Positions 36,849 through 46,400 of a stretch of 64,000 nucleotides of DNA are shown one piece after another (position 1 is the first letter of the stretch; every line of letters starts with the position of its first letter). The stretch lies in NCBI GenBank assembly GCA_002382665.1, contig DFZA01000007.1, positions 88,536-152,535 on the forward strand, read 5' to 3'. The translations under genes and the position numbers were made by a program. The notes under the pieces are model-generated. The model made no database searches. It was not told where the DNA came from and was given only the letters and a program-made list of their open reading frames with translations. The stretch comes from Peptococcaceae bacterium UBA4068 (lineage in GTDB: Bacteria; Bacillota; Dehalobacteriia; UBA4068).

Positions 36849-37808
36849 TTAAACAGGTAGATCAACAAAAATACAGAAATTTTCAACATTTGTGATTGAC
36901 AAGGATCCGCCCGCCTCACGGAGCCAATATCGCATACTGCCAATACCTCCGCCCTCAACAATATGATCTTTCAATAATTCTCCGTTATTGGAAATTGTCA
37001 TTGAGACGTTGCTGCTTTGATACCTGATTTTCACATCTATTTGTGTTGCCCCACCATGCCGAACAGCATTAATCGCTGCTTCCTTGATTATTTTATATAA
37101 TAAAAATGCTGTTCGCTTATTTATGGGTAACTTTCCGGTTACAGCTATTGCTATACCAATGTTGTCTAATGAAGTTATTAGATTATCTAGAAATTCTTCG
37201 GGGTCCGCTAAACTGTCCTCTCTGATTTCCTTTGGCCAATTGTCTATAAATTTTTCCAGTTCATTAAATGCCAAAGGTATTTCTTTTTGAGAAGATAATA
37301 ATTGATTAATTATTGAAAGATGATAACCAAATACATCATGTACACGATATTTTATGAAAGTCAATTCTTTTTCCCGCATTAGTGACTCTACATTATTGAG
37401 CATGTACAGCAAATCTTCTCTTTTTTTGCTAACACACTTAATATTTGACTCCAATTGCCTAATAACCATATCTACTTCAGTCATATCAGCGGCAATTATC
37501 TGTACATAAGATCTTTTACCAGCTTTTATTAAGTCTTTTGTAAATGTCCATGCCTTGCCATCTGATGTTCGAACAATTATTTGCTCACCAAATATCACTT
37601 TTTTGATTAGATCATTATTTTGATTATGAAGTAGATATCCCCAAAATTTCTGGCTATCAGTTATTTTAACGCCCGTAATTAATTTCCCAAGATCAATCAT
37701 GACTTTATTGATTAATACTATTTGACTGTTTTGGCTAAACAATATACCTTCAGGAATACTATCGAAAGCTTCTTTTAACGTTAATCTCGATATACTGCTC
37801 ACCCACAT
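36849..37808 (-). CDS. Soluble sensor histidine kinase (HisKA_3-like, NarX/LiaS type)
   Basis: A cytoplasmic protein of 319 residues without membrane segments. PAS-like N-terminus (EAFDSIPEGILFSQNSQIVLIN), coiled-coil ~120-150, phospho-acceptor region KYRVHDVFGYHLSIINQLL (His near residue 153), and a HATPase_c domain with N-box KEAAINAVRHGG and G-box GGGIGSMRYWL. These families pair with LuxR-type regulators such as the one converging here. Its start overlaps the upstream membrane gene by 50 bp; GGGGAG lies just before the ATG. No input domain is evident, so sensing may come from the membrane partner. Confidence 0.85.
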   Translation of the reverse strand: MWVSSISRLTLKEAFDSIPEGILFSQNSQIVLINKVMIDLGKLITGVKITDSQKFWGYLLHNQNNDLIKKVIFGEQIIVRTSDGKAWTFTKDLIKAGKRSYVQIIAADMTEVDMVIRQLESNIKCVSKKREDLLYMLNNVESLMREKELTFIKYRVHDVFGYHLSIINQLLSSQKEIPLAFNELEKFIDNWPKEIREDSLADPEEFLDNLITSLDNIGIAIAVTGKLPINKRTAFLLYKIIKEAAINAVRHGGATQIDVKIRYQSSNVSMTISNNGELLKDHIVEGGGIGSMRYWLREAGGSLSITNVENFCIFVDLPV

Positions 37809-38976
37809 TATCTCCCCTCGGCAATTCCAATATCATATTATACTGGTCATCTTCAAGTTCTGTCTTAACAATGCCGCCTACCGTCTTAATCTGATATAAT
37901 AGTTTTTCTGATAAAGTAATGTTTCCCAATCTGAGGGATTCTTCGGAATCAATATCAAAAAAAATAATCAGCTTAATAGTTTTATCCCTTAATACTATTT
38001 GCCAGAAAATATAACTTTTTTTATAACCTATCAATTGCTCCAGCAACTGATGGGAAAAATCATAAAGAATCAAAGCAATTTCTAAAGATATTTCCCCTGA
38101 TTGTGGAATATTTACAGCGCCTTCGACGCCGGCGGCTTCAGCAATATGAAGAGTTTCAGTACATGCTTGCGCCAAGTCAGCAATCAAAATCATGCCATTT
38201 TGACGGCCAATTAGCAGTAGATTGCTTTTTCTTTTAATATAGCAAATTAATAAGTCTAATTTTATTATTTCACATTTCGTATATCTAAAATTTTCGTTCT
38301 TCTCTATTTGCGGTAGCGCGTTCAACAATTTTTCAATCTTTATCATTTCGTTGTTTACGGCTGTTGCCAATTCTTCGCATATACTATTTTCCCATTTTAT
38401 TCCCCAATATCTGCCCAATCTTTTGCTCTCGTTTTCTAATAATTCGTTGTCATCACTAATTTGGCAAGAAATTGTACTCAAAACCTCTTTAAGCTGGCAC
38501 AAATTACTTATATCTTTTTGCCAAACCGCATATCCTTCCTTTACTGGTTGGGCGGAAAGCAAAAGATAATTTTTTATCGGAAAATCCTTGATATTTACTT
38601 GCTCGGCAAGCATTTTTTTCATTTTCATATCTATAGGCGTTGCGCCCCTCGCCTTATAAACTGATGAAAAGTCGTGATTAAAAATTTGCAGATTTATATT
38701 CGCCGCTTTAAAAATCTGCTGATAATTAACTGGCATTAAACCGTTAATAATGTTTATTAAAAAATTAATCAACAGCCCCAATAACGTTGTCAGCACTAAC
38801 AATATTAAAATGTTTTGAGGGCCATCGCCACTTTTGTCCGGTGCAGTAAAAGAATAGCTCAATATGTTACCCTGATTGCTGATATCCGTAATAAATGCTT
38901 GATTAAAAATAGATATACCAACAGTAGAACAAATAATAATCAGCATTATGACGGTTATAACTTTCCGCTGCTTCAA
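37759..38976 (-). CDS. Membrane protein of unknown function, partner of the histidine kinase
   Basis: A protein of 405 residues not matched to a known family with confidence. Two hydrophobic helices (about 8-28 and 57-80) enclose a ~28-residue outside loop; the remaining ~320 residues are cytoplasmic. This part has Lys/Glu-rich helices like a dimerisation region (~170-225) and an alpha/beta C-terminal half suggesting a degenerate histidine-kinase ATPase (LRLGNITLSEKLLYQIKTVGG, ending MILELPRG), without clear N or G boxes. It overlaps the downstream kinase by 50 bp, so both are probably made together. Proposed role: sensor or scaffold for the soluble kinase. Confidence 0.6.
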   Translation of the reverse strand: MKQRKVITVIMLIIICSTVGISIFNQAFITDISNQGNILSYSFTAPDKSGDGPQNILILLVLTTLLGLLINFLINIINGLMPVNYQQIFKAANINLQIFNHDFSSVYKARGATPIDMKMKKMLAEQVNIKDFPIKNYLLLSAQPVKEGYAVWQKDISNLCQLKEVLSTISCQISDDNELLENESKRLGRYWGIKWENSICEELATAVNNEMIKIEKLLNALPQIEKNENFRYTKCEIIKLDLLICYIKRKSNLLLIGRQNGMILIADLAQACTETLHIAEAAGVEGAVNIPQSGEISLEIALILYDFSHQLLEQLIGYKKSYIFWQIVLRDKTIKLIIFFDIDSEESLRLGNITLSEKLLYQIKTVGGIVKTELEDDQYNMILELPRGDNVGEQYIEINVKRSFR

Positions 38977-39167
38977 ATCAGTTCTCCTCCGATTAACTAT
39001 GAATGAGATTGTTTTAGTACCGACTTTCCTATATAATAATATTTATTAGTATAGCATAGGGACGTTTGTGGTTTATAAAGAAATATGGTTTATTTTGGAA
39101 CATATCAATAATTTTATTAATCTAAATTATATATATAATAGATAGTTAAATATTTGGAGGTAAAAAG

Positions 39168-40199
39168 ATGAAGAAAGTATTACTAATTATAATTGTTGTG
39201 TTCTCTGTATTTATGACTGCGGCATCAGTGCTGGCAGCCGATACTACCGAAAATCCGCAGCTAATATCGGCGCAACAATATAATTACCAGGACACATCAG
39301 GCTGTTGGTTCGAAGATGCGGTTGCCAAATACGGTTATCCCGATATTTTCGCAACCAGCGGGCAAATGTTCTATCCCAATAACAAAATTACCAGGATGGA
39401 ATATATACGAATGCTTCATAAAGCATTGAACATTGAGATCAACTATTTTGCCGCACCTGATATATCAGATTATTATAATGATGTTGACAACAAAGATATT
39501 GGAGCCAGTGAATTAAATGATCTGGTCGTCACCGGCATTATCGACAAGAAAACCAGTTTCGGGCCTAATGGGCAGCTTAACAGAGATGAAATGATCCATT
39601 ATACCATTAACGCTCTCAACTATATTACCGGCGGCGATTATGCGATGATTGAAATAATGCCGGCACCGTTTGCTGACGACGCCAAAATCAACAGCGAATA
39701 TAAGAATGACATTGTAAAAGCCGTCATTTTGAAAATAACTAACGGCCGAGGCAATAATATGTTCTATCCTGATCAGGGAGCAACCCGTGCGGAAGCGGTT
39801 ACCGTAGTGGACCGCCTTGTAACTTTGGCAGCAGATTTGAAATCGGATGTGGCAGTTAATGCGACTGCAACCGAGACTAAAGACGGACTACAAATGACGT
39901 TGTCTATAACAAATAACAGCAATAGTACGGTTACTATCAACCATAGCAGCGGCCAAAAATATGATTTCGATTTACTTGACGCCCAAGGTGAGACTTTATA
40001 CTGCTGGTCCGCAGACAAAATGTTTCCAATGATGGTAACCAGTACTCAGATAGCGGCCGGCGAAACAATAGAATTTACCGAACTGCTTGATAACGCAACA
40101 TATCAACCACTTAAAGCCCAAATTGGCGCTGTCAAAGCCTACATAATAGGCACATCAACTAACTTTAATATCAATCCGGACGGCTATACAGCCAATTAG
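39168..40199 (+). CDS. Secreted SLH protein with C-terminal BsuPI-like domain
   Basis: A protein of 343 residues. Signal peptide ends near AASVLAAD. Three SLH-type repeats fill ~40-230 (YQDTSGCWFEDAVAKYGYPDIF, DVDNKDIGASELNDLVVTGII, FADDAKINSEYKNDIVKAVI with YPDQGATRAEAV). Residues ~240-330 resemble the BsuPI proteinase-inhibitor fold (LQMTLSITNNSNSTVTINHSSGQKYDFDLLD). GGAGG lies about 8 nt before the ATG. Here the SLH domains come first, unlike the two large SLH proteins. It is monocistronic, closed by a strong terminator. Probably a wall-bound protein of unknown target. Confidence 0.85.
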   Translation: MKKVLLIIIVVFSVFMTAASVLAADTTENPQLISAQQYNYQDTSGCWFEDAVAKYGYPDIFATSGQMFYPNNKITRMEYIRMLHKALNIEINYFAAPDISDYYNDVDNKDIGASELNDLVVTGIIDKKTSFGPNGQLNRDEMIHYTINALNYITGGDYAMIEIMPAPFADDAKINSEYKNDIVKAVILKITNGRGNNMFYPDQGATRAEAVTVVDRLVTLAADLKSDVAVNATATETKDGLQMTLSITNNSNSTVTINHSSGQKYDFDLLDAQGETLYCWSADKMFPMMVTSTQIAAGETIEFTELLDNATYQPLKAQIGAVKAYIIGTSTNFNINPDGYTAN

Positions 40200-40242
40200 A
40201 TTTTTGATATACGCTAAGTCCAAAATAGGCATTGCTTGCACA

Positions 40243-40275
40243 AAAAAACGGGGAGCGAATTCGCTCCCCGTTTTA
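40243..40275. terminator. Bidirectional terminator between two SLH genes
   Basis: AAAACGGGGAGCGAA pairs perfectly with TTCGCTCCCCGTTTT, a 15-bp palindrome between converging genes. Confidence 0.9.
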
Positions 40276-40295
40276 TATTAACAATTATACTAGTC

Positions 40296-41486
40296 TTAAA
40301 TACCTACCGGTTCTGTTCCGGTGCCACTGTAAGTACCGTAATTATCATAATAGCCGGTGCAGTTGATTGTACCGTTATTGATTATTGTGCCGGTGGCTTC
40401 GTTTCTCATGTTTCCACCGTTACCGGTTATGGTAATCGTACCGCTGTTGGTTAAGGTGCCAATATTGATAAATTTACCGCCACGATCTATCTCCATCTGA
40501 CCGCCAGCCTCCACTGTAAACTGTCCGTGATTATTTAATTCGGTCATGTAATCTCCGACAAAACCACCTGTACCTACAATAATACTACCCATGTTTTGAA
40601 TAGTTGCCCCGCCCAGTGTAACATTGGCGTTAATAGTCACTGTTGCGGTATTGGTAATTGTCAATTCGATAACCGTCAGCGGCTTGGTAATAGCAATATT
40701 CTCTGTGATATCAAAAGCCTGAGTAATCTCAATTTCTGTTACGGCAGAATCTGCCAAAGCGCCTTTGAATTCAGCCATGCTCTTGACCGCAGCTATACCA
40801 TCAGTAACTGTATACGTATTTGCCGGATTCACTGCAGCAACAGCTCCGGCAGTCTGCTTAGCCAGACTGTAATCCATCTCCGTAAAAGCTGCGGCACTGA
40901 TCAATTTCGCGGCCAGTGTTTGGCTACCGTCTTTTAATTTTGTATCAAGTGCTGCCCAGGAAACCAGTACAACGTCGGCGCGTAAAAAGTTGCTAGTATC
41001 AACATCGGCGGTGAGAATGCCTACCGAACTGGCAAGAGTATCGGGCTGATCCCACGAAAAGTCACCTGCCGCGTCATTATAGCCAAGAGCACGCAGTACA
41101 AAGGTCAGATACATATCGGAGTTTGCATTGCCGCTACCGAACTGGGTTGCGGAAACCCCTTTGGTCAAACCGTTTTGATAGGCATAGCCGATATACTTGT
41201 CAGCCCAAGAAGCAACATCAGTAAAAGGATGAGTATAATTCCCGTTGAGGGCTTCAGATTCTTTACCCAGTACGCGAACAAGCATGACCAGCGCTTCAGT
41301 TCTGCTGGGCGCTCTGTTTAAATCAAATTCGGTATCGGATACGCCCTTGAATAGACCCAATTGTTTAAGCGCTAACGCTTGATTGGTTTCTGCGCCAATA
41401 TCAGCCGCATACACTGGTACAGCCATGATTAAGCCCGTAATAAGAATTAGAATTACAATTAATAAACTTTTGCTTCTTAGCTTCAT
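40296..41486 (-). CDS. Secreted SLH protein with C-terminal beta-repeat domain
   Basis: A protein of 396 residues. Start at 41486 with AAGGAG 9 nt upstream and a signal peptide ending AVPVYAAD. SLH-like repeats cover ~30-210 (LKQLGLFKGVSDTEFDLNRAPSRTEALVMLVRVLGKE; FTDVASWADKYIGYAYQNGL). The C-terminal third is rich in Gly, Asn and Thr with repeats such as GGKFINIGTLTNSGTITITGNGG and GTIINNGTINCTG, typical of a right-handed beta-helix or filament. It lies 108 bp downstream of the kinase gene on the same strand and may be co-transcribed with it. Confidence 0.85.
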   Translation of the reverse strand: MKLRSKSLLIVILILITGLIMAVPVYAADIGAETNQALALKQLGLFKGVSDTEFDLNRAPSRTEALVMLVRVLGKESEALNGNYTHPFTDVASWADKYIGYAYQNGLTKGVSATQFGSGNANSDMYLTFVLRALGYNDAAGDFSWDQPDTLASSVGILTADVDTSNFLRADVVLVSWAALDTKLKDGSQTLAAKLISAAAFTEMDYSLAKQTAGAVAAVNPANTYTVTDGIAAVKSMAEFKGALADSAVTEIEITQAFDITENIAITKPLTVIELTITNTATVTINANVTLGGATIQNMGSIIVGTGGFVGDYMTELNNHGQFTVEAGGQMEIDRGGKFINIGTLTNSGTITITGNGGNMRNEATGTIINNGTINCTGYYDNYGTYSGTGTEPVGI

Positions 41487-41594
41487 ATTTAGATACTCCT
41501 TTATATTTATTATTATAAAAATATTAACAAATATATCCATTTATTAGGTGTGCAGTATGCACACACATCAGTAAACTTTGCTATATTTTATTAT

Positions 41595-43226
41595 TTACTG
41601 ATAAATAATATCGAATTGGGCCGCATTTTTGATAGCCTCCGCTGCATTACTCATATCTTTACTTAGTTCCACCAGCTGTAATCGCTGCAAAACAAGAAGT
41701 GGCGCGAGATCCGTGACGCTAGTTTCCGACAGGTATATCTCCTCTAGCTGTGGGTAGGCGTCAATGCCCGCAACCGAGACAAGAGGTGCTTTGCGTATCG
41801 CAATTTTCTTTAAGGAATCAAGTCCGGCAAACGCGGCCATTGACGTTACTTTTGTATAGCCGACATCTACCACTTCCAAGCGCAAACAGGCACTGAGGCT
41901 AGATAAATCGGTCACATATGTGTCAAACAATACTAATGTCATTAATGATGAGACCTCAGCCAACGGAGATACATCTTCAATAGGATTATGTTTAAGTTCA
42001 ATGTTTTCCAGATTTTTACATTCGGTAAGTGGCGTAAGGTCGCTGATATTTTGATACGCCAGGCAGATTGTTTGCAGGTTTTTCATTTTTTCAAGGTCGG
42101 CAATCGAGTCGATATCGCCTCTTGATACCGTTCCGTCATTAGCTACAAAATGAACGGTTATATCGTTATAACCTTCCAAATTAGCAACCGCTTTGTCACC
42201 AAAAACATACAGATCTCTAATGGATAACAGTTCCTGCTTAGAAATTGGCTGATTATCATCTTTACCCAGTGCAAGGCGTACAGCTTGCTCAATCAACGGT
42301 TCCTCAAAAGTAACTCTTGCGGACTGCGCAGTTGCTACCTCTTGTTTATTTGCAACGATATCTTTCTTATTCAATCCGGCACCTAAACCCACAGCTACAA
42401 CAACCAGCGCCAAAATAACAAAAGCAACTGCTTTTTGGCGCAAACTCCGCCCAGTTAGAGCATCTTTTACCTGGGCAGCATTGGAATAACGGTCTTTGGG
42501 CGCAAAGGACGTACATTTTTTTACTATAGCCGCCAGCCGTTTGTTTTTTATATCAACTAACGCTTTCTTTACGTCTGCTTGTCCGGTTATCAGCCAACAA
42601 AGCAATACGCCAAGCGAAAAAATATCCGAACGATTATCGGTTTGGGAAAATCCGTACTGTTCGGGCGGCGCAAACTCCTGTGTGCCAAAAAACACCGTAT
42701 CATTAGATGCTCGCTGATCCCAAACGCGGGAAATACCAAAGTCGATCAGTTTAACAGCGCCGCTATCGCTGACTATGATATTCTGCGGTTTGATGTCGCG
42801 GTGGATCACCGGTGGCGTTTGGCTATGTAAATAGCTTAATATATCGCAAAGCTGCATGCCTATAGATACGATCTGCTGCTGTGATAGTTTACTGCTTTTA
42901 ACCAGCTTATCAAGCGGCGTCCCTTCCGCATACTCCCGTACCACACAAAGCATCTTCTCATTCTTATACTCTTGGGCAAAAGCGGGCAATCCTCCGTGGT
43001 CAAGTTTCCGCAGTAATTCACCCTCTGTGGTATGTGAAAGTAAAGAAGCATCTATATAACATTTTACAACATAGTTTCTGCCCGTTTGTTTACAGCGCAA
43101 CAGCAATGTTTCACCATACGCATTACACGCCAAACACTCCAAAAGATGATAGTTTTGTAACAAACCGTCAGGATAACGCCTGTCATCAAAACTATTTAAA
43201 AAGCCATCAATATCTGTTTGGGCCAT
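41595..43226 (-). CDS. Transmembrane Ser/Thr protein kinase with extracellular leucine-rich repeats
   Basis: A protein of 543 residues. The kinase domain is ~25-265 with HRDIKPQNIIV (catalytic loop), DFGISR (metal-binding), APPEQYG in the activation segment and SDIFSLGVLLCWLITG; the ATP Lys is likely in YVVKCY. A helix at ~276-296 crosses the membrane. The extracellular part (~385-530) has LRRs of the internalin type (LEKMKNLQTICLAYQNISDLTPL, CKNLENIELKHNPIEDVSPL). This replaces the PASTA domains of PrkC-type kinases. It starts 4 bp after the HTH gene, so the two form one unit. A receptor kinase reading a surface ligand is inferred. Confidence 0.9.
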   Translation of the reverse strand: MAQTDIDGFLNSFDDRRYPDGLLQNYHLLECLACNAYGETLLLRCKQTGRNYVVKCYIDASLLSHTTEGELLRKLDHGGLPAFAQEYKNEKMLCVVREYAEGTPLDKLVKSSKLSQQQIVSIGMQLCDILSYLHSQTPPVIHRDIKPQNIIVSDSGAVKLIDFGISRVWDQRASNDTVFFGTQEFAPPEQYGFSQTDNRSDIFSLGVLLCWLITGQADVKKALVDIKNKRLAAIVKKCTSFAPKDRYSNAAQVKDALTGRSLRQKAVAFVILALVVVAVGLGAGLNKKDIVANKQEVATAQSARVTFEEPLIEQAVRLALGKDDNQPISKQELLSIRDLYVFGDKAVANLEGYNDITVHFVANDGTVSRGDIDSIADLEKMKNLQTICLAYQNISDLTPLTECKNLENIELKHNPIEDVSPLAEVSSLMTLVLFDTYVTDLSSLSACLRLEVVDVGYTKVTSMAAFAGLDSLKKIAIRKAPLVSVAGIDAYPQLEEIYLSETSVTDLAPLLVLQRLQLVELSKDMSNAAEAIKNAAQFDIIYQ

Positions 43227-43230
43227 GATA

Positions 43231-43677
43231 CTAATCTCCCCCTAATAAAGGTTCTTCCAAATCGTAGAGCATATTTTGCGTATCATCAATGCCAATATGA
43301 TGATTAATACAGTATAAAATAACCGCATCCCGCTTGATACGTGGATACAGCTGGCTTTTATCTGCCATCATCAGTAACTTCTGCGTATTTTCCACATCAA
43401 GTTCGAAGCCAAATGCTAACTGAATGACCTTGTCTCTTGATGGTTTACGAGTTCCATTAAATAATTGGTGCCCATATGTACGTTCGATAGCTGCCTGTTT
43501 AATCACCCGCTCCGGAACCTGATCAAATTCATTACAAAGTTGCGATATATACTCTGAGAAATTTATAGTATATAGATGATCCGCATTCTTCTCCAAAAAC
43601 TCATTAAGATTGGAGGCTTTGAATAATCGGTGCATTAAAGTACTTGTCATGACTGACTTATCAGTTTTTCCGGACAT
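43231..43677 (-). CDS. HTH (XRE-like) protein coupled to the Ser/Thr kinase
   Basis: A protein of 148 residues with a helix-turn-helix core (ISQLCNEFDQVPERVIKQAAIERTYGHQLFNGTRKPSRDKVIQLAFGFELDVENTQ split over ~45-110), as in Cro/C1-type regulators, and a helical C-terminus. GGAGGG lies 7 nt before the ATG. The kinase ATG is 4 bp downstream. Such HTH-kinase pairs occur in Clostridia; the protein is a likely substrate or regulator of the kinase, but no phosphosite can be named. Confidence 0.75.
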   Translation of the reverse strand: MSGKTDKSVMTSTLMHRLFKASNLNEFLEKNADHLYTINFSEYISQLCNEFDQVPERVIKQAAIERTYGHQLFNGTRKPSRDKVIQLAFGFELDVENTQKLLMMADKSQLYPRIKRDAVILYCINHHIGIDDTQNMLYDLEEPLLGGD

Positions 43678-43743
43678 CCTAAAACCCTCCGTATTTTTAA
43701 TTTTGTAGAAGTGTTAGACCAGAATTAGAATACATATGTATAA

Positions 43744-43772
43744 ATTATATATAATTCGACATATAGTTGCAA
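43744..43772 (-). promoter_or_regulatory. Promoter of the HTH-kinase operon
   Basis: Minus strand: TTGCAA (43772-43767), 17-nt spacer, TATAAT (43749-43744), about 67 bp before the ATG. Confidence 0.6.
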
Positions 43773-43836
43773 CCTTTATCCGTGATTATAACGTTGATTT
43801 AATAATAATTCAGTAAATTATATCCCCCTCCCCGGC

Positions 43837-43865
43837 TTGTTAATGGGATTTTATATAAATATAAT
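43837..43865 (+). promoter_or_regulatory. Promoter of the cbiMQO operon
   Basis: TTGTTA (43837-43842), 17-nt spacer, TATAAT (43860-43865), 35 bp before the cbiM ATG. The leader is too short for a cobalamin riboswitch. Confidence 0.65.
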
Positions 43866-43900
43866 TATCACATTGAAATTAGACTGGGGGGATCAATCAA

Positions 43901-44896
43901 ATGCATATGGCTGATGCTTTGCTTTCACCTGCGGTTGGTCTCACAATGTGCGCAGTCAGCGCTAGTGCCTGTGTTTATGCCACCAAAAAGATCAAAGCAG
44001 AAAACGAACTGGAAGAACAACAAATACCATTAATGGGCGTCGGCGGAGCACTGGTCTTTGCTGCGCAAATGATTAATTTTACTATTCCATTAACCGGCAG
44101 TTCCGGGCATATCGGAGGGGGTATTCTGCTGGCAGTATTGCTCGGGCCATACCCCTCTTTTCTGACAATCGTAGCGGTTTTGGTCATTCAAGCATTATTC
44201 TTTGCTGACGGCGGCCTGTTAGCGCTGGGATGTAACATCTTTAATATGGGGGTTATTCCCTGCCTCTTGATTTATCCGCTTTTATTTGCCCCGATAATCA
44301 AAAAAGGTGTCAATAAACATCGTTTAACTACGGCGGCGATTCTTTCGGTAGTTGTAAGTTTGCAACTGGGCGCTTTTTCGGTAGTTATGGAAACATTGTT
44401 ATCCGGAGTAACAGCGCTGCCTTTCGGCACTTTTATTACACTGATGCAGCCAATACATTTAGCTATCGGTATAGTAGAAGGATTGATTACCGCAGCAATT
44501 TTGGTCTTCGTCTATCAAATGCGACCGGAGATGCTAGATATCAAACTTAAAGGTAAAAATTGCGGCCTTTCACTGAAAAAAGTAGTAGCTATACTGGCTG
44601 TTATTACAGTTATGGCCGGCGGAGCGCTTTCGTTGTACGCTTCACAAAATCCGGACGGGCTGGAATGGGCTATTATGGGCGTAACAGGCAGCGAACAGCT
44701 GATTGCAAATGATACTGTTCATAAAGTATCGGCACGAATACAGCAAATCACAGCTTTTCTTCCGGACTACAGCTTTAAATCACAGAATGGCGGAACCTCG
44801 ATATCAGGAATTATCGGTGCGGCTATAACCTGCGCGTTAGCGGGCGGAACGGCATTAATTATTAAACATAAAAGACAGAGGAAAAACCAGTCATGA
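43901..44896 (+). CDS. cbiM: Energy-coupling-factor cobalt/nickel transporter S component CbiM with fused PDGLE domain
   Basis: A protein of 331 residues. MHMADALLSPAVG gives the N-terminal Met-His needed for metal binding, so the start is fixed here. Several transmembrane helices; FTIPLTGSSGHIGGGILLAVLLGP is the core CbiM motif. Residues ~225-320 are a PDGLE domain (SQNPDGLEWAI) with two helices, the CbiN-like part. It overlaps cbiQ by 4 bp. Imports Co2+ (or Ni2+) with CbiQ and CbiO. Cobalt or nickel cannot be told apart; no cobalamin riboswitch precedes it. Confidence 0.93.
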   Translation: MHMADALLSPAVGLTMCAVSASACVYATKKIKAENELEEQQIPLMGVGGALVFAAQMINFTIPLTGSSGHIGGGILLAVLLGPYPSFLTIVAVLVIQALFFADGGLLALGCNIFNMGVIPCLLIYPLLFAPIIKKGVNKHRLTTAAILSVVVSLQLGAFSVVMETLLSGVTALPFGTFITLMQPIHLAIGIVEGLITAAILVFVYQMRPEMLDIKLKGKNCGLSLKKVVAILAVITVMAGGALSLYASQNPDGLEWAIMGVTGSEQLIANDTVHKVSARIQQITAFLPDYSFKSQNGGTSISGIIGAAITCALAGGTALIIKHKRQRKNQS

Positions 44897-45654
44897 GATT
44901 GGTATCCGGCGAACTGATTAAACTTGAATCGCTGGCCGAGCAGGATACGTTTGTCCACAAATGCCATCCGGCAATAAAAATAATAGTAACATTTTTGTTC
45001 ATTATCATATCCGTCTCAGGCGGTAGATATCAGTTGGCCAGTCCCATCGCATTACTTGCTTACCCGTGGCTGCTGTCAACTTTATCTGCAACACCGCTTA
45101 AGATTCTCCATCAACGATTTATTTGGGCACTACCCTTTCCGGTTTTTGCAGGTATAGCTAATCTGATATTTGAGCAAGCTCCCCTTTATACGCTCGGCGG
45201 TATATCAATAAGTTATGGTTTGGTCTCGTTAATTGTTCTAGTATTGAAGACATATTTGACAGTGATTGCAGTATTGCTGCTACTTGCTACCACACGCTGG
45301 CAAGATATTTTTGCAGTTTGCGAAAGGTGCCATATTCCGCAGATATTTTGCCAAACGCTTACGCTCATCTACCGCTATCTTGCGGTTTTAACAGATGAGG
45401 CCTGGCGGATGTATCATTCTTATTTGCTGCGGGCGCCGAGAAAAAAAGCCATCCATTTCAAGGATATGGGCACATTTTGCGGCCAACTTATTTTGCGGAG
45501 CTTTGACCGAGCCTCACGCCTCTATGCTGCCATGAAATGCCGAGGTTGGAACAGTTCGTCTTCTGTCGCTAGCAAGCAACCACTGGTCTTTTCTGACCTG
45601 GTTTATTTATTCTGCAGTCTATGCGCAGTTATTGTTTTAACCGCTATTTTTTAG
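44893..45654 (+). CDS. cbiQ: ECF transporter transmembrane (T) component CbiQ
   Basis: A protein of 253 residues with about 5 membrane helices and the T-component coupling motifs RAPRKKAIHFKDMGTFCGQL and ASRLYAAMKCRGW near the C-terminus, which contact the ATPase. ATG overlaps the cbiM stop (ATGA). It links the metal-binding CbiM to CbiO. Confidence 0.92.
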   Translation: MRLVSGELIKLESLAEQDTFVHKCHPAIKIIVTFLFIIISVSGGRYQLASPIALLAYPWLLSTLSATPLKILHQRFIWALPFPVFAGIANLIFEQAPLYTLGGISISYGLVSLIVLVLKTYLTVIAVLLLLATTRWQDIFAVCERCHIPQIFCQTLTLIYRYLAVLTDEAWRMYHSYLLRAPRKKAIHFKDMGTFCGQLILRSFDRASRLYAAMKCRGWNSSSSVASKQPLVFSDLVYLFCSLCAVIVLTAIF

Positions 45655-45662
45655 GAGAATCA

Positions 45663-46400
45663 ATGCTTAAAACTACCGATTTGTGCGCCGGCTACAATAT
45701 GGCGGCGGATATATTACATAACTTAAACATTTCTATCTGTGAAGGCGAATGCGTCGCCATAGTGGGCAAAAACGGCGCCGGTAAATCAAGCCTATTGCTT
45801 ACACTGGTAGGTATCGTGGCAATCAACGGCGGTAACATAAAAGTTTGCGGTTTGGATGTGACAAAAGCCAATCTGCCGGAAATCAGAAAGCGCGCCGGGT
45901 TGGTATTTCAAAACCCGGACGATCAATTGTTTATGCCGACCGTATATGATGATATCGCCTTTGGCCCCCGCAATTATGGCTGTTCTGAAGACATTGTAAA
46001 ATCGACGGTTTTAGAGATAGCATCGCAGTTTGATATTTCAGAATTATTGCAGCGCAACGCCTATAGGCTTTCCGGCGGTGAAAAACGGTTGGCCGCTTTA
46101 GCTGCTGTATTAGTAATGCAGCCACAGCTACTATTACTGGATGAGCCCAGTTCTTTTCTTGACCCCTGCGCCAGAAGACGGTTAATAGATTTACTGCGAG
46201 ATTTGCCGCAAACAAAACTGATTGCTACACATGATCTTGATCTGGCGCTTGATCTCTGCCAACGAGTAATAATACTAAATCAGGGATCAATAGCTGCTGA
46301 CGGGAACTGCCAAGAACTGTTGCGTGATCAGGCATTACTTAACATTAACGGGTTAGAACTCCCTCTATCACTTATGAATTATCAAATATCAAACATTTAA
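45663..46400 (+). CDS. cbiO: ECF transporter ATPase CbiO
   Basis: An ABC ATPase of 245 residues: Walker A GKNGAGKSSLL, Q-loop FQNPDDQLFMPTVYDDIAFG (typical of ECF A components), signature LSGGEKRLAALAAVL, Walker B LLLLDEPSSFLD, and switch ATHDLDLALDL. Start at 45663 with AGGAG 6 nt upstream; the longer frame runs into cbiQ. Single ATPase gene, so it likely works as a homodimer. Confidence 0.94.
   Translation: MLKTTDLCAGYNMAADILHNLNISICEGECVAIVGKNGAGKSSLLLTLVGIVAINGGNIKVCGLDVTKANLPEIRKRAGLVFQNPDDQLFMPTVYDDIAFGPRNYGCSEDIVKSTVLEIASQFDISELLQRNAYRLSGGEKRLAALAAVLVMQPQLLLLDEPSSFLDPCARRRLIDLLRDLPQTKLIATHDLDLALDLCQRVIILNQGSIAADGNCQELLRDQALLNINGLELPLSLMNYQISNI

Noticed and set aside
43678..43900. Cobalamin riboswitch ahead of cbiMQO
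   Set aside because: No B12-box-like conserved core, and the promoter lies only 35 bp from the start codon.
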